Source: Pedobacter ureilyticus
GTDB taxonomy: Bacteria; Bacteroidota; Bacteroidia; Sphingobacteriales; Sphingobacteriaceae
Length of the DNA stretch: 64,000 nt
Direction of reading: 5' to 3'
NCBI RefSeq assembly: GCF_005925345.1
Contig: NZ_SSHJ01000001.1
Location: forward strand, 372,001-436,000
The position numbers and the translations under genes are program-made. Below, one piece after another: positions 38,794 to 47,274 of this stretch (its first letter is position 1; the number at the start of each line of letters is the position of its first letter). Below the pieces are notes generated by a model, which worked only from the letters and a program-made list of their open reading frames with translations, ran no database searches and was not told the origin of the DNA.

Positions 38794-39189
38794 ATGGGAT
38801 TAGAAGTCAGATTTTCTGTACCAAAAGTTGGAAAAGAGCTGCCATTTACAATCATTGAAGATAGAGGAGGTCAGCTTTTTCTATATACAGAGACACCACA
38901 ATTGGACCTTAGATTTCCATTGGTTGCAGAAGACGGTTTGTTAAGATTGCAGCGCCAAAACCCGTTTGTTGAGCCGTTAGAAATTGTAAATGAAAGGTTA
39001 ACTGGTGTTTCAGCAGACTGGCTAGAAGCAAAAGCCCAAGTTTTTGAAGTAGATTCAGATATATCCTACCATCATAATCCAGGGTATGGGCCCGACGATA
39101 TCTTCGTAGAAAACAAACCATTTTCCCTTCGCCAAATTGTAGATCTTATTGATACCCATTGTAGTCTGTCTAATAAAATACAAAGCTGA
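38794..39189 (+). CDS. Hypothetical protein
   Basis: 131 residues, no signal peptide or membrane span, acidic. Begins MGLEVRFSVPKVGKELPFTI and contains LDLRFPLVAEDGLLRLQ and PFSLRQIVDLIDTHCSLS. I do not recognise it. It faces the leftmost RHS orphan tail to tail with 75 bases between. Soluble, acidic, small proteins next to RHS tips are often immunity proteins, but its opposite direction argues against a simple pair. Confidence 0.6.
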   Translation: MGLEVRFSVPKVGKELPFTIIEDRGGQLFLYTETPQLDLRFPLVAEDGLLRLQRQNPFVEPLEIVNERLTGVSADWLEAKAQVFEVDSDISYHHNPGYGPDDIFVENKPFSLRQIVDLIDTHCSLSNKIQS

Positions 39190-39264
39190 TTCAGTCACTG
39201 TTCGTAAATATTTACCAGTTATATTTACCTGTCTTAATTGAATTCTCGTTGTATCAAGCCCAAA

Positions 39265-39830
39265 CTACTTATCTATGAACAAGATAGGATTATTAGCAAC
39301 ATAACTATAGGCTGAAAGAGAGTAAAATTTCTCCGCTAGCGGATCCATCACATTCCACCTGCCAATAACCGGGTCGTAGAACCTTGCACCGTAATCATAC
39401 TGCTCCAATTCTTCCTGCAATTCCTTGCCGTTATACAAGTATTTGTTGTCTAACGACACCGCACCATTGCCATTCAAACCAGACTTCCTCAGCCCAAAGG
39501 GATAGTAGTCGTCACGCTGCAATATCCGCACAACGCCTTCGTAAATATCGAAAACAGTCCGCACATTTCCAAGGTGGTCGGAAAGATTGTAGCGGTAGAT
39601 ATAACCGTTGCCGCTGTTGAAGGCAACGCCATCGCCCGTCTGGATGAAATCGATCGTGCCATCATTTTTGTACTGTATCCCGTCCACATAATCGGTGGTG
39701 CCGGTAGTACTAGATACCTTCCTGAGCTTCCGCCCCATGGCATCGTAGGTGTAGGAGATATTGGCCGTACCGCTTACCGTAGCGGGAAGGTTAAGGTAAT
39801 TGTAGCTAACGTCGGTAATACCCCTACGGG
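39265..39830 (-). CDS. RHS orphan core with no toxin tip
   Basis: Homology to the RHS core runs from about 39830 ([18 protein letters not shown]) through [31 protein letters not shown] and [20 protein letters not shown], and stops with [10 protein letters not shown] and a stop codon. In the other orphans FIDPDG at this point leads into a tip of 80-250 residues; here nothing follows. The core has no start signal of its own and begins within a few bases of the stop of the preceding immunity gene. It is either a spent or truncated cassette. Residue-level likeness to the other orphan cores is very high. Confidence 0.8.
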
Positions 39831-39834
39831 GGGA

Positions 39835-40437
39835 TTATTTCCTATACAACCTGGACGTGTCGATTGCTTTGATCTTTATCAATTCTTCTATATCTTTATT
39901 TTCTACATGTTCGCCCTTAGCTAGAACAGAAAAAGATAGATATTCATAAGAATAAACATCTCCTGATGATGTTGCCAAAGCTCCCTTACTATACTCTTTT
40001 ACTTGTTTTGTTATATCATTACCTCCTTTAATTATTTTTGGATAAAAGCCTTCGTCAAATGTTTTCCTATCAATATATCCAATTCCATAATTATTAATTG
40101 AAAAATCATTTTCATTGGAAACTAGCAATCTTATTTCTCCGACATAACCTTCTGGAATAACAACAGTATAAACAGACCTAAAATTACTTATATAAAATAT
40201 AGAACAAAATATTATTACGAATATTGAAGCAAATGTTATAGCCCGCCATTTTGAATTTAATATTTTCTTTACCAAAGTACCCAATACAAAAGAAACAAGA
40301 AGGATACAAGGTACAGGAAGCAAGAGCAAAAACCAAGAAGGAAGTATCATTGTTTTTATCTGCAATATTTGCCAGATGCCAACGCACAGTGAAAAAACAC
40401 CCAAAAATATAATTATAGGCTGTATTTTATATTTCAT
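39835..40437 (-). CDS. Membrane protein, candidate RHS immunity
   Basis: 200 residues with three hydrophobic spans in the first 90 (IIIFLGVFSLCVGIWQI, WFLLLLPVPCILLVSFVLG, AITFASIFVIIFCSIFYI), then a soluble domain of about 110 residues (VYTVVIPEGYVGEIRLLVSN ... SSGDVYSYEYLSFSVLA). It starts 3 bases after the stop of the orphan RHS tip at 40441-41255, the usual place for an immunity protein. A membrane position would suit a toxin that acts at the inner membrane or in the periplasm. The family is not recognised. Confidence 0.65.
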   Translation of the reverse strand: MKYKIQPIIIFLGVFSLCVGIWQILQIKTMILPSWFLLLLPVPCILLVSFVLGTLVKKILNSKWRAITFASIFVIIFCSIFYISNFRSVYTVVIPEGYVGEIRLLVSNENDFSINNYGIGYIDRKTFDEGFYPKIIKGGNDITKQVKEYSKGALATSSGDVYSYEYLSFSVLAKGEHVENKDIEELIKIKAIDTSRLYRK

Positions 40438-40440
40438 ATT

Positions 40441-41255
40441 TTATCGTTTATAAAATTTAGAAGGATAATAATCAAGATTGCCTTTCCCTATAATTTGGTT
40501 AATTAAGGGTACTCCATGCGTTTTTTCAAAAGAAGGCTGATTGTATTGCATTATCTTAATTCCATTGACTTTCAATGTCGCCGAGGGAAATATATTTGTA
40601 AAAGAATTTACTGAAAGGTTCCCATTGGCGTTATTATAATTAATATTGAGTTTTTGGGCAACGTCTACAATTTTATAGTTCATCATATTTAGATTGACTT
40701 CCTCCGCCCTTGAAACACTTGCATGTTGCTCAAAGCCTATATTTATACCTTGAGCCGTTATAGATTTTGTGAGTTCATTATTACTTCCTCCTTTCCCTGG
40801 ATAAAAACCCCTTGCATCACCAATAGGAGTATCTCCTAATTTTATAGATTTGGATGCCGACAATCCCGTTAACTCTCCATCTTCATTCTCACTAGCCTTT
40901 AATGTAACTGTACTGGTTAACTTATCTCCAGAAGGATCTATTAATCCACCCATTGTTGGCCCATCCCAAAGATTTTTATCAATGTAACTATTGAACTCAA
41001 ATTTTAATGTTTTTCCTAAATAAGTTTCTCCAGACTTTGTACTGGCCTGATCATTTGCATTCTTATCCCAATAAAGACTACCATCTCTTCTCTGTACAAA
41101 GTCGTCTGGCATCATCCCATCAGGATCAATAAATCTAATCGGGTTGTTGAAAGCATAGTTGTAAGGCGAGTGTCTCTTCATCTGCTCCGCCAACGGATCC
41201 ACCACGTTCCACCTGCCTATCACCGGGTCATAGAACCTTGCGCCGTGATCGTATT
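40441..41255 (-). CDS. RHS orphan: short core with unassigned tip
   Basis: RHS homology is short, starting at [20 protein letters not shown] and ending [12 protein letters not shown]. The tip that follows (about 205 residues, [20 protein letters not shown] to [11 protein letters not shown]) has a first part typical of tip linkers ([40 protein letters not shown]) and an unassigned second part around [20 protein letters not shown] see no catalytic motif that I can name. It is followed after 3 bases by a membrane protein likely to be its partner. The reading frame is open only from 41223 or a little before, and there is no start signal, as expected for a silent cassette. Confidence 0.7.
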
Positions 41256-41274
41256 GTACAAATATTGTTTGTAA

Positions 41275-41802
41275 TTATTGGCTATAATAATACCAATTAT
41301 TCCCTAGTACTTTATAACCTTCAGGAATCTGGGATTTAAGCTTGTCAGAAAATGAAAAAACAAAGTTTAAATTTTCTTTCACTATAATTAATCCGTCGAA
41401 ATCATTACGATAAAGAACTTTATTTAATTTAAGAAGATAAAAAAAATTAATTCCCTTTTTAAAATCTGTCCTATCTATGTATAAATTTTGAAGTGTTTCC
41501 TTAGGGTAATCATCAATTAGTAAAAAATCTTTATCCTTCACTGGAAAAACTCCCTTAAGATAAAATTTAGCCCCGTATGTGTTTAATATAAACCTTGCTA
41601 CTATCTTATCCGCTCTTAAGTAATCACAAATAATATATTGATTACTTCTATCATCTCTAGAATAAAAATTCCAGTTTTTAAAGTAAATCATAGGAACTTT
41701 ACTACTTTCATTATAGAATTCTTTGGCTATTTGACTTGATGTTTTAGATCGAGAACAACCAAAAAGACTAATTGATAGCAATAAGCAGGTTATATTTTTC
41801 AT
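41275..41802 (-). CDS. Lipoprotein, candidate immunity for the 41.8-42.9 kb tip
   Basis: 175 residues from MKNITCLLLSISLFGCSRSK, a clear lipoprotein signal (lipobox LFGC). I choose this Met, not the one ten residues upstream, because the signal peptide then starts properly. The mature part is soluble and rich in Phe/Tyr/Lys (MIYFKNWNFYSRDD, NFFYLLKLNKVLYRND). It begins 7 bases after the stop of the tip in front. A periplasm-facing lipoprotein suits immunity against a toxin acting outside the cytoplasm. Family not recognised. Confidence 0.65.
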   Translation of the reverse strand: MKNITCLLLSISLFGCSRSKTSSQIAKEFYNESSKVPMIYFKNWNFYSRDDRSNQYIICDYLRADKIVARFILNTYGAKFYLKGVFPVKDKDFLLIDDYPKETLQNLYIDRTDFKKGINFFYLLKLNKVLYRNDFDGLIIVKENLNFVFSFSDKLKSQIPEGYKVLGNNWYYYSQ

Positions 41803-41809
41803 GAAATTG

Positions 41810-42885
41810 TTATTTCGGTTTCTTCCATTCATATCCTAGGTGTATTGAATATTGATCATCTTTGGAATCGAGCTTACCTTTATGATTAGGGTCATTAAAA
41901 AAATTGTGAGCGTGGGCTCCGACCCTTCCAGTGATTTCCGGAAAACCTAAACTATGCGCACCAGCACCCCAGAGAAAATTACCAAAGTTATAATTGTTGT
42001 GCGCCACATTTCCAGATTCTGTCATTGTCACATAAAGCATGTCAGCACTTATAGGCTCTTTAATTACCTCTCCATTTTTTCTAGTTTTACCAAAATCTAA
42101 TCCAGCAGTTATAACATAATCCATCTTTCCCGACCCTTTAGGATTATTTGCGTTACTCTCATTTAAGATAAAAGAAAATCTAGATTCTTGGTTTTTCTGA
42201 TTAAACACTCCTGAATCCTCCAGAACCCCATTAATAGTATAGTCACTAACAACCCTCAATTTCGTTATCTCTCCTTTATCAATTGACGCTGCATCATTTT
42301 TCGGGTCTGCAAACTTAAATGTTGTATTTGTATTGGCAATTCTAATGTAGTTTTCTCCAGGTTTAGCTATTTTTTCTTTAAATTTTCCATCATGATTAAA
42401 TACATATTCATCTGGAGGCGCAACGTACATCCCATCAACATCGATAAAGCGTATCGGATTATCCACAGCATAACTATATGGACTGAACCTCCTGCTCTTT
42501 TCACTTAATAAATCTACAGTATTAAAACGCCCTATAACCGGGTCATAGAACCTTGCCCCGTAATCGTACTGTTCCAGCTCATCCTGCAGCTCCTTGCCAT
42601 TGTAAAGGTACCTGTTGTCCAACGACACCGCACCATTGTCATTCAATCCAGACTTCCTCAGCCCAAAAGCATAGTAGTCGTCACGCTGCAATATCCGCAC
42701 AACGCCCCCGTAAATATCGAAACTTGTGCGCACATTTCCAATCCCGATAGCCATCTGGAGGTCGGAAAGATTGTAACGGTAGGTGTAACTTCCACCATTG
42801 TTCAGCACCATGCCTCGTCCGTCTGCATGAAATCAATCACACCGTTGGTATACTGTATACCATCCACATAATCGCGTGGTGTCTA
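41810..42885 (-). pseudogene. RHS orphan with toxin-44-like tip, frameshifted core
   Basis: RHS core homology starts about 42885 ([11 protein letters not shown]), but one base is missing near 42812 (GAGGCATGG where the others have GAGGGCATGG), so the frame is intact only from 42811. The core ends YAVDNPIRFIDVDGM. The tip of about 210 residues ends in AHNNYNFGNFLWGAGAHSLG ... DSKDDQYSIHLGYEW, which resembles the bacterial toxin 44 signature (YDYGNxHYG ... DDPxDxxxIxxG). That assignment is from memory and moderate. A lipoprotein gene follows at once. As a silent cassette the frameshift in the core would not matter if recombination replaces that part. Confidence 0.6.
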
Positions 42886-42894
42886 TGTTAGATA

Positions 42895-42951
42895 AAACAC
42901 AAGCACCACTACGCTAATGCTTGCGCTAGACAAAGTGCTTAAACCAGAGGG
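42895..42951. repeat. Seam repeat, copy A
   Basis: One of four copies of a roughly 60-bp element. Common core: AAACACAAGCACC, CTACGCTAATGCTTGCGCTA and GCTTAAACCAGA, ending in a G run. CAAGCA and TGCTTG form a small stem. This copy sits between an RHS segment ending at DYVDG (left) and a short piece of RHS core (right), and is the most diverged of the four. Confidence 0.8.
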
Positions 42952-42956
42952 GGGGG

Positions 42957-43010
42957 GTATCGGTCTTCACGTTACCGTTGGCATCATAGCTGAACGTGCC
43001 GGCATTAATA
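42957..43010 (-). pseudogene. Short RHS core fragment
   Basis: Only about 54 bases of RHS core (NAGTFSYDANGNVKTDT on the minus strand) are trapped between seam-repeat copies A and B. The break after INAG is at the same base as in the lipase orphan at 58.2 kb. Confidence 0.75.
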
Positions 43011-43012
43011 TA

Positions 43013-43072
43013 AAAGCACAAGCACCGTTACACTAATGCTTGCGCTAGAGAAATTGCTTAAACCAGAAGGGG
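43013..43072. repeat. Seam repeat, copy B
   Basis: Practically identical to copy D at 58203-58264, including the bases leading in from the RHS side (GCCGGCATTAATATAAAAGC). Right of it is unique plus-strand coding-like sequence ending in a terminator. Confidence 0.85.
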
Positions 43073-43152
43073 AAACTGCTTTTGCTCGTTTAACCGGAAA
43101 ATCACTGCTAAAAATAGACACAATCAAAAAAGTTGAAAAGTCAGACAACTAG
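43036..43152 (+). pseudogene. Small plus-strand frame running out of the seam repeat
   Basis: 38 residues (MLALEKLLKPEGETAFARLT ... KKVEKSDN). The first 12 residues are encoded by the seam repeat and the rest by unique sequence; a terminator follows 15 bases after the stop. The part after KPEG is not shared by the other three copies. It reads like the tail of a lost gene. No ribosome site is evident. Confidence 0.3.
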
Positions 43153-43166
43153 ATCTGCATAAAAAA

Positions 43167-43198
43167 GAGGCTGATCATTTTGTCAATGATACAGCCTC
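43167..43198. terminator. Bidirectional terminator
   Basis: GAGGCTG (43167-43173) and CAGCCTC (43192-43198) with an inner ATCATT/AATGAT pairing, an A run on the left and ATTTTATTTT on the right. It ends the plus-strand frame before it and the minus-strand lipoprotein gene after it. Confidence 0.7.
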
Positions 43199-43219
43199 AT
43201 AATTTTATTTTAAACAATG

Positions 43220-43744
43220 TTAATGATCTCTTTTTGGATCGTAGAAATTTTTAAAGCTAATTTCTTCTACCCTCCAATCCCTTCCCTCTTTATAACATCT
43301 AAAAGCATTTATTTGCAGGTTGTTGTCCAGCCAATTCCCATTAACATCTTCTTCCTTTCTAATGGCAGGAACGTCCCATCTAGTAACTAACAGGATTTGG
43401 TGTTCGGTGAACACCGATCGGCTTTGCACTTCCAACTTCTCTCTAAAGTAACTATAGCTAATACTATTTTCTTTATCCCAGATGGTGCAATAAAAAGTTC
43501 CTGTTTCAATATTATAACCCTCAAGCAAATATAGTGTATCAATCTTTCCCCTTAAAAAAGATGCGCCTTCATTTGAATATATCTTTTTCCGGGCATCTCT
43601 CTTATATCTGTTCAATTTGAATACTGATTGCTGGCTTCCATTTTTCTCATATATTTTCTCCGAAAGAGATAGGAAGCTAACTTTCTGGGAACAGCTGGCA
43701 ATGCTTAACAGTAAAAACATACTTGCAAAAAATATCTTTTTCAT
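43220..43744 (-). CDS. Lipoprotein, candidate immunity to the metallopeptidase tip
   Basis: 174 residues with a strong lipoprotein signal (KKIFFASMFLLLSIASCSQK). The mature domain includes YKRDARKKIYSNEGASFLRG and ILLVTRWDVPAIRKEEDVNG. It starts 16 bases after the end of the M91-like tip, so it is the likely immunity protein; a lipoprotein could meet a zinc peptidase in the periplasm. I do not recognise the family. Confidence 0.7.
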   Translation of the reverse strand: MKKIFFASMFLLLSIASCSQKVSFLSLSEKIYEKNGSQQSVFKLNRYKRDARKKIYSNEGASFLRGKIDTLYLLEGYNIETGTFYCTIWDKENSISYSYFREKLEVQSRSVFTEHQILLVTRWDVPAIRKEEDVNGNWLDNNLQINAFRCYKEGRDWRVEEISFKNFYDPKRDH

Positions 43745-43760
43745 TTATACCTATAATTAA

Positions 43761-44880
43761 CTATCTTTTAGATGGATTAAGTTGAAAGTAGAATAAGCTC
43801 ATGTTCGTTTTTGGCGCAATAATTCTCGAGGGTTCATAAGGATACCCACTGGCATCAGGTGAATAATGGGTTCTAAGGGGCAATTTGTGCTCTGCTCTCA
43901 ACCAATTTTCGACACGTGTTGCATACTTTTCTGCATTCTGAACATATTTTGGATTACCGCTAGGATCTGTTCCAGATTGGAACCAATTCCCCCTATCAAT
44001 AGTTCCGTTCCATACATCATTAACATGTGCCAGTTCATGGCCCAAGCCAAGAAAAGAAGGCCTTGTCAAAGAAGATGTACCCTGTTGTGGCCCTCCTACA
44101 TTTCCATTTGGATCCCAACGAACCTGACTTCCATCGTTTGCAGCCAAATTTCCTCGTTTTCCTACATCATTTAGTATAGTAGTAGTATTTGTTGAACTTT
44201 CCAGAGTACTAACTAGAGCTTGACCTATTGCTCCCTTATTCAATTCGGTAAGAGCAGCCCCCACTTGCCCAACGAAACTGTCTGTGCCATTATACGCAGT
44301 GCCATTTTGATAATATGCTGTACCTCCTTGGAAATATACTGTTGTTGGAATATTAATCTTCCCCAAACCAATTCCCGATAGATCAGCAGAAACATTGGTG
44401 TTGACTTTTACGCTATCCCCATTCACATCAATGTTGAGAACTGGATTATTTGCACCATATTGGTATGGATTTAAATTGTAGTACTTCTCTGCAAACCTAT
44501 CTATGACGTTGAAACGGCCTATCACCGGATCATAGAACCTTGCACCATAATCATACTGCTCCAATTCATCCTGCAACTCCTTGCCATTGTAAAGGTACTT
44601 GTTGTCCAACGATACCGCACCATTGCCATTCAATCCAGACTTCCTCAGCCCAAAGGCGTAGTAGTCGTCACGCTGCAATATCCGCACAACGCCCCCGTAA
44701 ATATCGAAAACAGTCCGCACATTTCCAATCCCGATAGCCATCGGGAGGTCGGAAAGATTATATCGGTAGGTGTAGTGTGTGCTTCCGTCACTGTTCTGCG
44801 CCATCCCCTCGCCAGTCTGGATGAAGTCGATGTTGCCGTTGGTATATTGTATGCCGTCCACATAATCGGTCGCGTCATGG
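43761..44880 (-). CDS. RHS orphan with M91-like zinc metallopeptidase tip
   Basis: RHS core from [20 protein letters not shown] to YGANNPVLNIDVNGD, then a tip of about 225 residues. The tip carries LGLGHELAHVNDVWNG, an H-E-x-x-H zinc site, after a linker with ALTELNKGAIGQALVSTLES and DGSQVRWDPNGNVGG. That order (helical lead-in, beta stretch, GHELxHxxD) is that of the M91 family known from NleD-type effectors and polymorphic toxins. The frame runs on upstream to 44924 through the seam repeat, but that part is not RHS. No start signal of its own; a lipoprotein partner follows 16 bases downstream. Confidence 0.78.
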
Positions 44881-44885
44881 TAATC

Positions 44886-44946
44886 AAACACAAGCACCGC
44901 TACGCTAATGCTTGCGCTATGCAAAGTTGCTTAAACCAGAAAGGGG
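44886..44946. repeat. Seam repeat, copy C
   Basis: Joined on its left to the RHS core just after DYVDG, the same break point as copy A, and on its right to about 40 bases of unique sequence before the Sel1-type gene. Confidence 0.85.
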
Positions 44947-44984
44947 CCATTTTATCTCAACTTGAGAAACTCTTTGTAAAAACT

Positions 44985-45434
44985 TTATCCATGAAGACTA
45001 TACATTCCCCCATTAGCCATATCCTTTATCATGATTTTATAATTTTCCTTTCCATTTGGCGAACCTAGTTCTGCAGATTTTTTATATAATGCTAATGCTA
45101 AATCTAAATTTTTGTCACAACCCTCTCCAAGCTCATAAAGCGAAGCCAGATTATTACATGCTTCGGGATGATTTCTTTCACAGGCTTTAGTGTACCAGTA
45201 AATACGCTTCTTCGGGTTGGACATTGGGTTGTTGATAGCTAAAAAACTCATTGTCTCATATTGTTGCGCCAGATCATATTGAGCCTCGAGATGGCCAGAG
45301 TAAGCCGCTTTTCTTAGTAAGAACAGATATTCTCTATACACCTCGTTTCTAATTTTATCATCCAATTTATTTGGATATTCCGATAATATTACTCGCAACC
45401 TTGTTGCTAATAGATATGCCTTTTCTCCAATCAT
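44985..45434 (-). CDS. Sel1-repeat protein, candidate immunity
   Basis: 149 residues, all helical, with tandem Sel1/TPR-like repeats: LRKAAYSGHLEAQYDLAQQY, YTKACERNHPEACNNLASLY, ALYKKSAELGSPNGKENY. No signal peptide, so it is probably cytoplasmic. It starts 9 bases after the tip of the orphan at 45444-46740. Sel1-type proteins are a known kind of immunity protein beside polymorphic toxins. Its toxin would then act in the cytoplasm. Confidence 0.75.
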   Translation of the reverse strand: MIGEKAYLLATRLRVILSEYPNKLDDKIRNEVYREYLFLLRKAAYSGHLEAQYDLAQQYETMSFLAINNPMSNPKKRIYWYTKACERNHPEACNNLASLYELGEGCDKNLDLALALYKKSAELGSPNGKENYKIMIKDMANGGMYSLHG

Positions 45435-45443
45435 TTTTTTTAT

Positions 45444-46740
45444 TTATTTACTTTTCCACCAATCCCAGAATCCCGGAGGCGCTGGCTTAGAAACAGTTTT
45501 TCCAGTATGGCTATTTTTCTCTAATACATTTCCTGGTTTGTTAGGGTCAGGTTTTAATTTTTTGAACGGATTATCTGTACCATCAGCTTTAGCAGATTGC
45601 CTGCGCTCGCCTTTCCCTTGCCCACTAGACATTTCAAGAACAAAACCAACAATGCTAGCAGTTCCAAAAAACAACCCCAAACGAGGGTTGAGCCTTTCAA
45701 GTGGAAAGCTCATTTCCAATCCTTTTTCAAGCGGATAGACACCAATTGTTAATGGAGAAAATGTCCTGTCTGGATACTTCTGCCCCTTAATCTCTACCTC
45801 TCCCAACGTACCACCATCCTTAATGTACTTTACACTGGCCGCTAAATATTGGCCAGCCATGTCGACCGTCAGGTTATCAATCTGGTTTACGTTGCCACTG
45901 GCATCTTGCTGATAGAATCTGTCAGGAAGGTCATTCTCTATAACGTCTTTAAGCTTTCCATCCTTGTCGAAAATATAGTCGTTGTAAAATCCCTCGGTAG
46001 ACCTGCCGTCTGGGTCGATGTAAAAGATGGGATTATTCAGCCCATAGTTATAAGGTGATACATTATCATAGTTCTCCGCCAGCGGATCCACCACATTCCA
46101 CCTGCCAATAACCGGGTCGTAGAACCTTGCACCGTAATCATACTGTTCCAGTTCATCCTGCAGCTCCTTGCCGTTGTAAAGATACTTGTTCCTATCATCG
46201 TTAGGACTACCCAGTTTCCTCAGCCCAAAGGCATAGTAGTCGTCACGCTGCAATATCCGCACAGCGCCCCCGTAAATATCGAAACTTGTGCGCACATTTC
46301 CAAGGTGGTCAGAAAGATTGTAACGGTAGGTATAACTTCCTCCATTGTTCAGCGCCATACCCTCGCCAGTCTGGATAAAGTCGATGTTGCCGTTGGTATA
46401 TTGTATGCCGTCCACATAATCGGTTGTGCCCGTGGTACTGGACACCTTCCTGAGCTTACGCCCCATGGCATCATACGTGTAGGAGATATTGGCCGGGCCG
46501 CTTACAGCCTGTGGAAGGTTCAGGTGGTTGTAGCTAACGTCGGTAATACCCCTGCGGGTGTCGGTCTTCACGTTACCGTTGGCATCATAGCTGAACGTGC
46601 CGGCATTAACACCCGTTATGCCCATCAGCCTGTTGCCCGTATAGCTGTTATAGGTGCTTAGCCCAAAGCCCTGCCTATCCAGGCTCTGGATATTGCCCAT
46701 CACATCATAGCTGATCGTCTCCCCCATACTGTTGCCAGCC
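45444..46740 (-). CDS. RHS orphan, long core, unassigned tip
   Basis: RHS homology runs from about 46740 (GNSMGETISYDVMGNIQSLD) to NNPIFYIDPDGRS. The tip has about 190 residues: a DUF-like linker (YNDYIFDKDGKLKDVIEND), a hydrophobic patch (LGLFFGTASIVGFVLEM), and a short basic end (NPFKKLKPDPNKPGNVLEKN ... APPGFWDWWKSK). The last 50 residues look like a small cytotoxic domain but I cannot name it. The core is nearly base-for-base the same as that of the orphan at 59468-60810. A Sel1 protein follows. Confidence 0.75.
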
Positions 46741-46746
46741 GTGGGT

Positions 46747-47226
46747 TTATGATTGTTGCTTACTCTTAACATGTATATCAAATATATCGGTCTCTAGATT
46801 GCCATCATAATTTATTGTTGCTGAGAAGTTGAAATTTATATCTATAACAAAACACGTCCGACTATAGCCAAACTTAGCAACATTAAGACAGTATTTTTGT
46901 GCTTTCTCAGCCTTAACAATATACATTCCACAAATATCCACATCGTCCGAAAAAACATAACAATATGATTGACCGTCTCTTTCTTTCAGAACATTACTCA
47001 ATAATTTAGAGTCAGAAATACGATTTCCAACTAGTATTTCTGTATCTTCATTAATCAAAGGAAAGATATCTCTAATCTTAGTTAATAATCTATCTGATTC
47101 TTGTAATTCAACATCTTTTAAATCCTCTTCTTTGAATCCAGATTCTATAAACATATTTTTATATATTTCGCGTTTTATTTTTCCTTTGTTTTTTCTTAAA
47201 AGAAAATCTAGTTTTTGGTTTACCAT
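46747..47226 (-). CDS. Candidate immunity protein of the intact RHS gene
   Basis: 159 residues, no signal peptide, charged, with KLDFLLRKNKGKIKREIYKN and later YCYVFSDDVDICGMYIVKAE. It starts 48 bases after the end of the intact RHS protein's tip and its stop overlaps the seam with the next orphan core, whose homology starts about 6 bases further on. Position strongly suggests immunity; cytoplasmic location fits a nuclease-like tip. Family unknown to me. Confidence 0.65.
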   Translation of the reverse strand: MVNQKLDFLLRKNKGKIKREIYKNMFIESGFKEEDLKDVELQESDRLLTKIRDIFPLINEDTEILVGNRISDSKLLSNVLKERDGQSYCYVFSDDVDICGMYIVKAEKAQKYCLNVAKFGYSRTCFVIDINFNFSATINYDGNLETDIFDIHVKSKQQS

Positions 47227-47274
47227 ATAGTGCTACTCATGTTAAAACAACTATTAGATGTTTGTTTTACTTCT

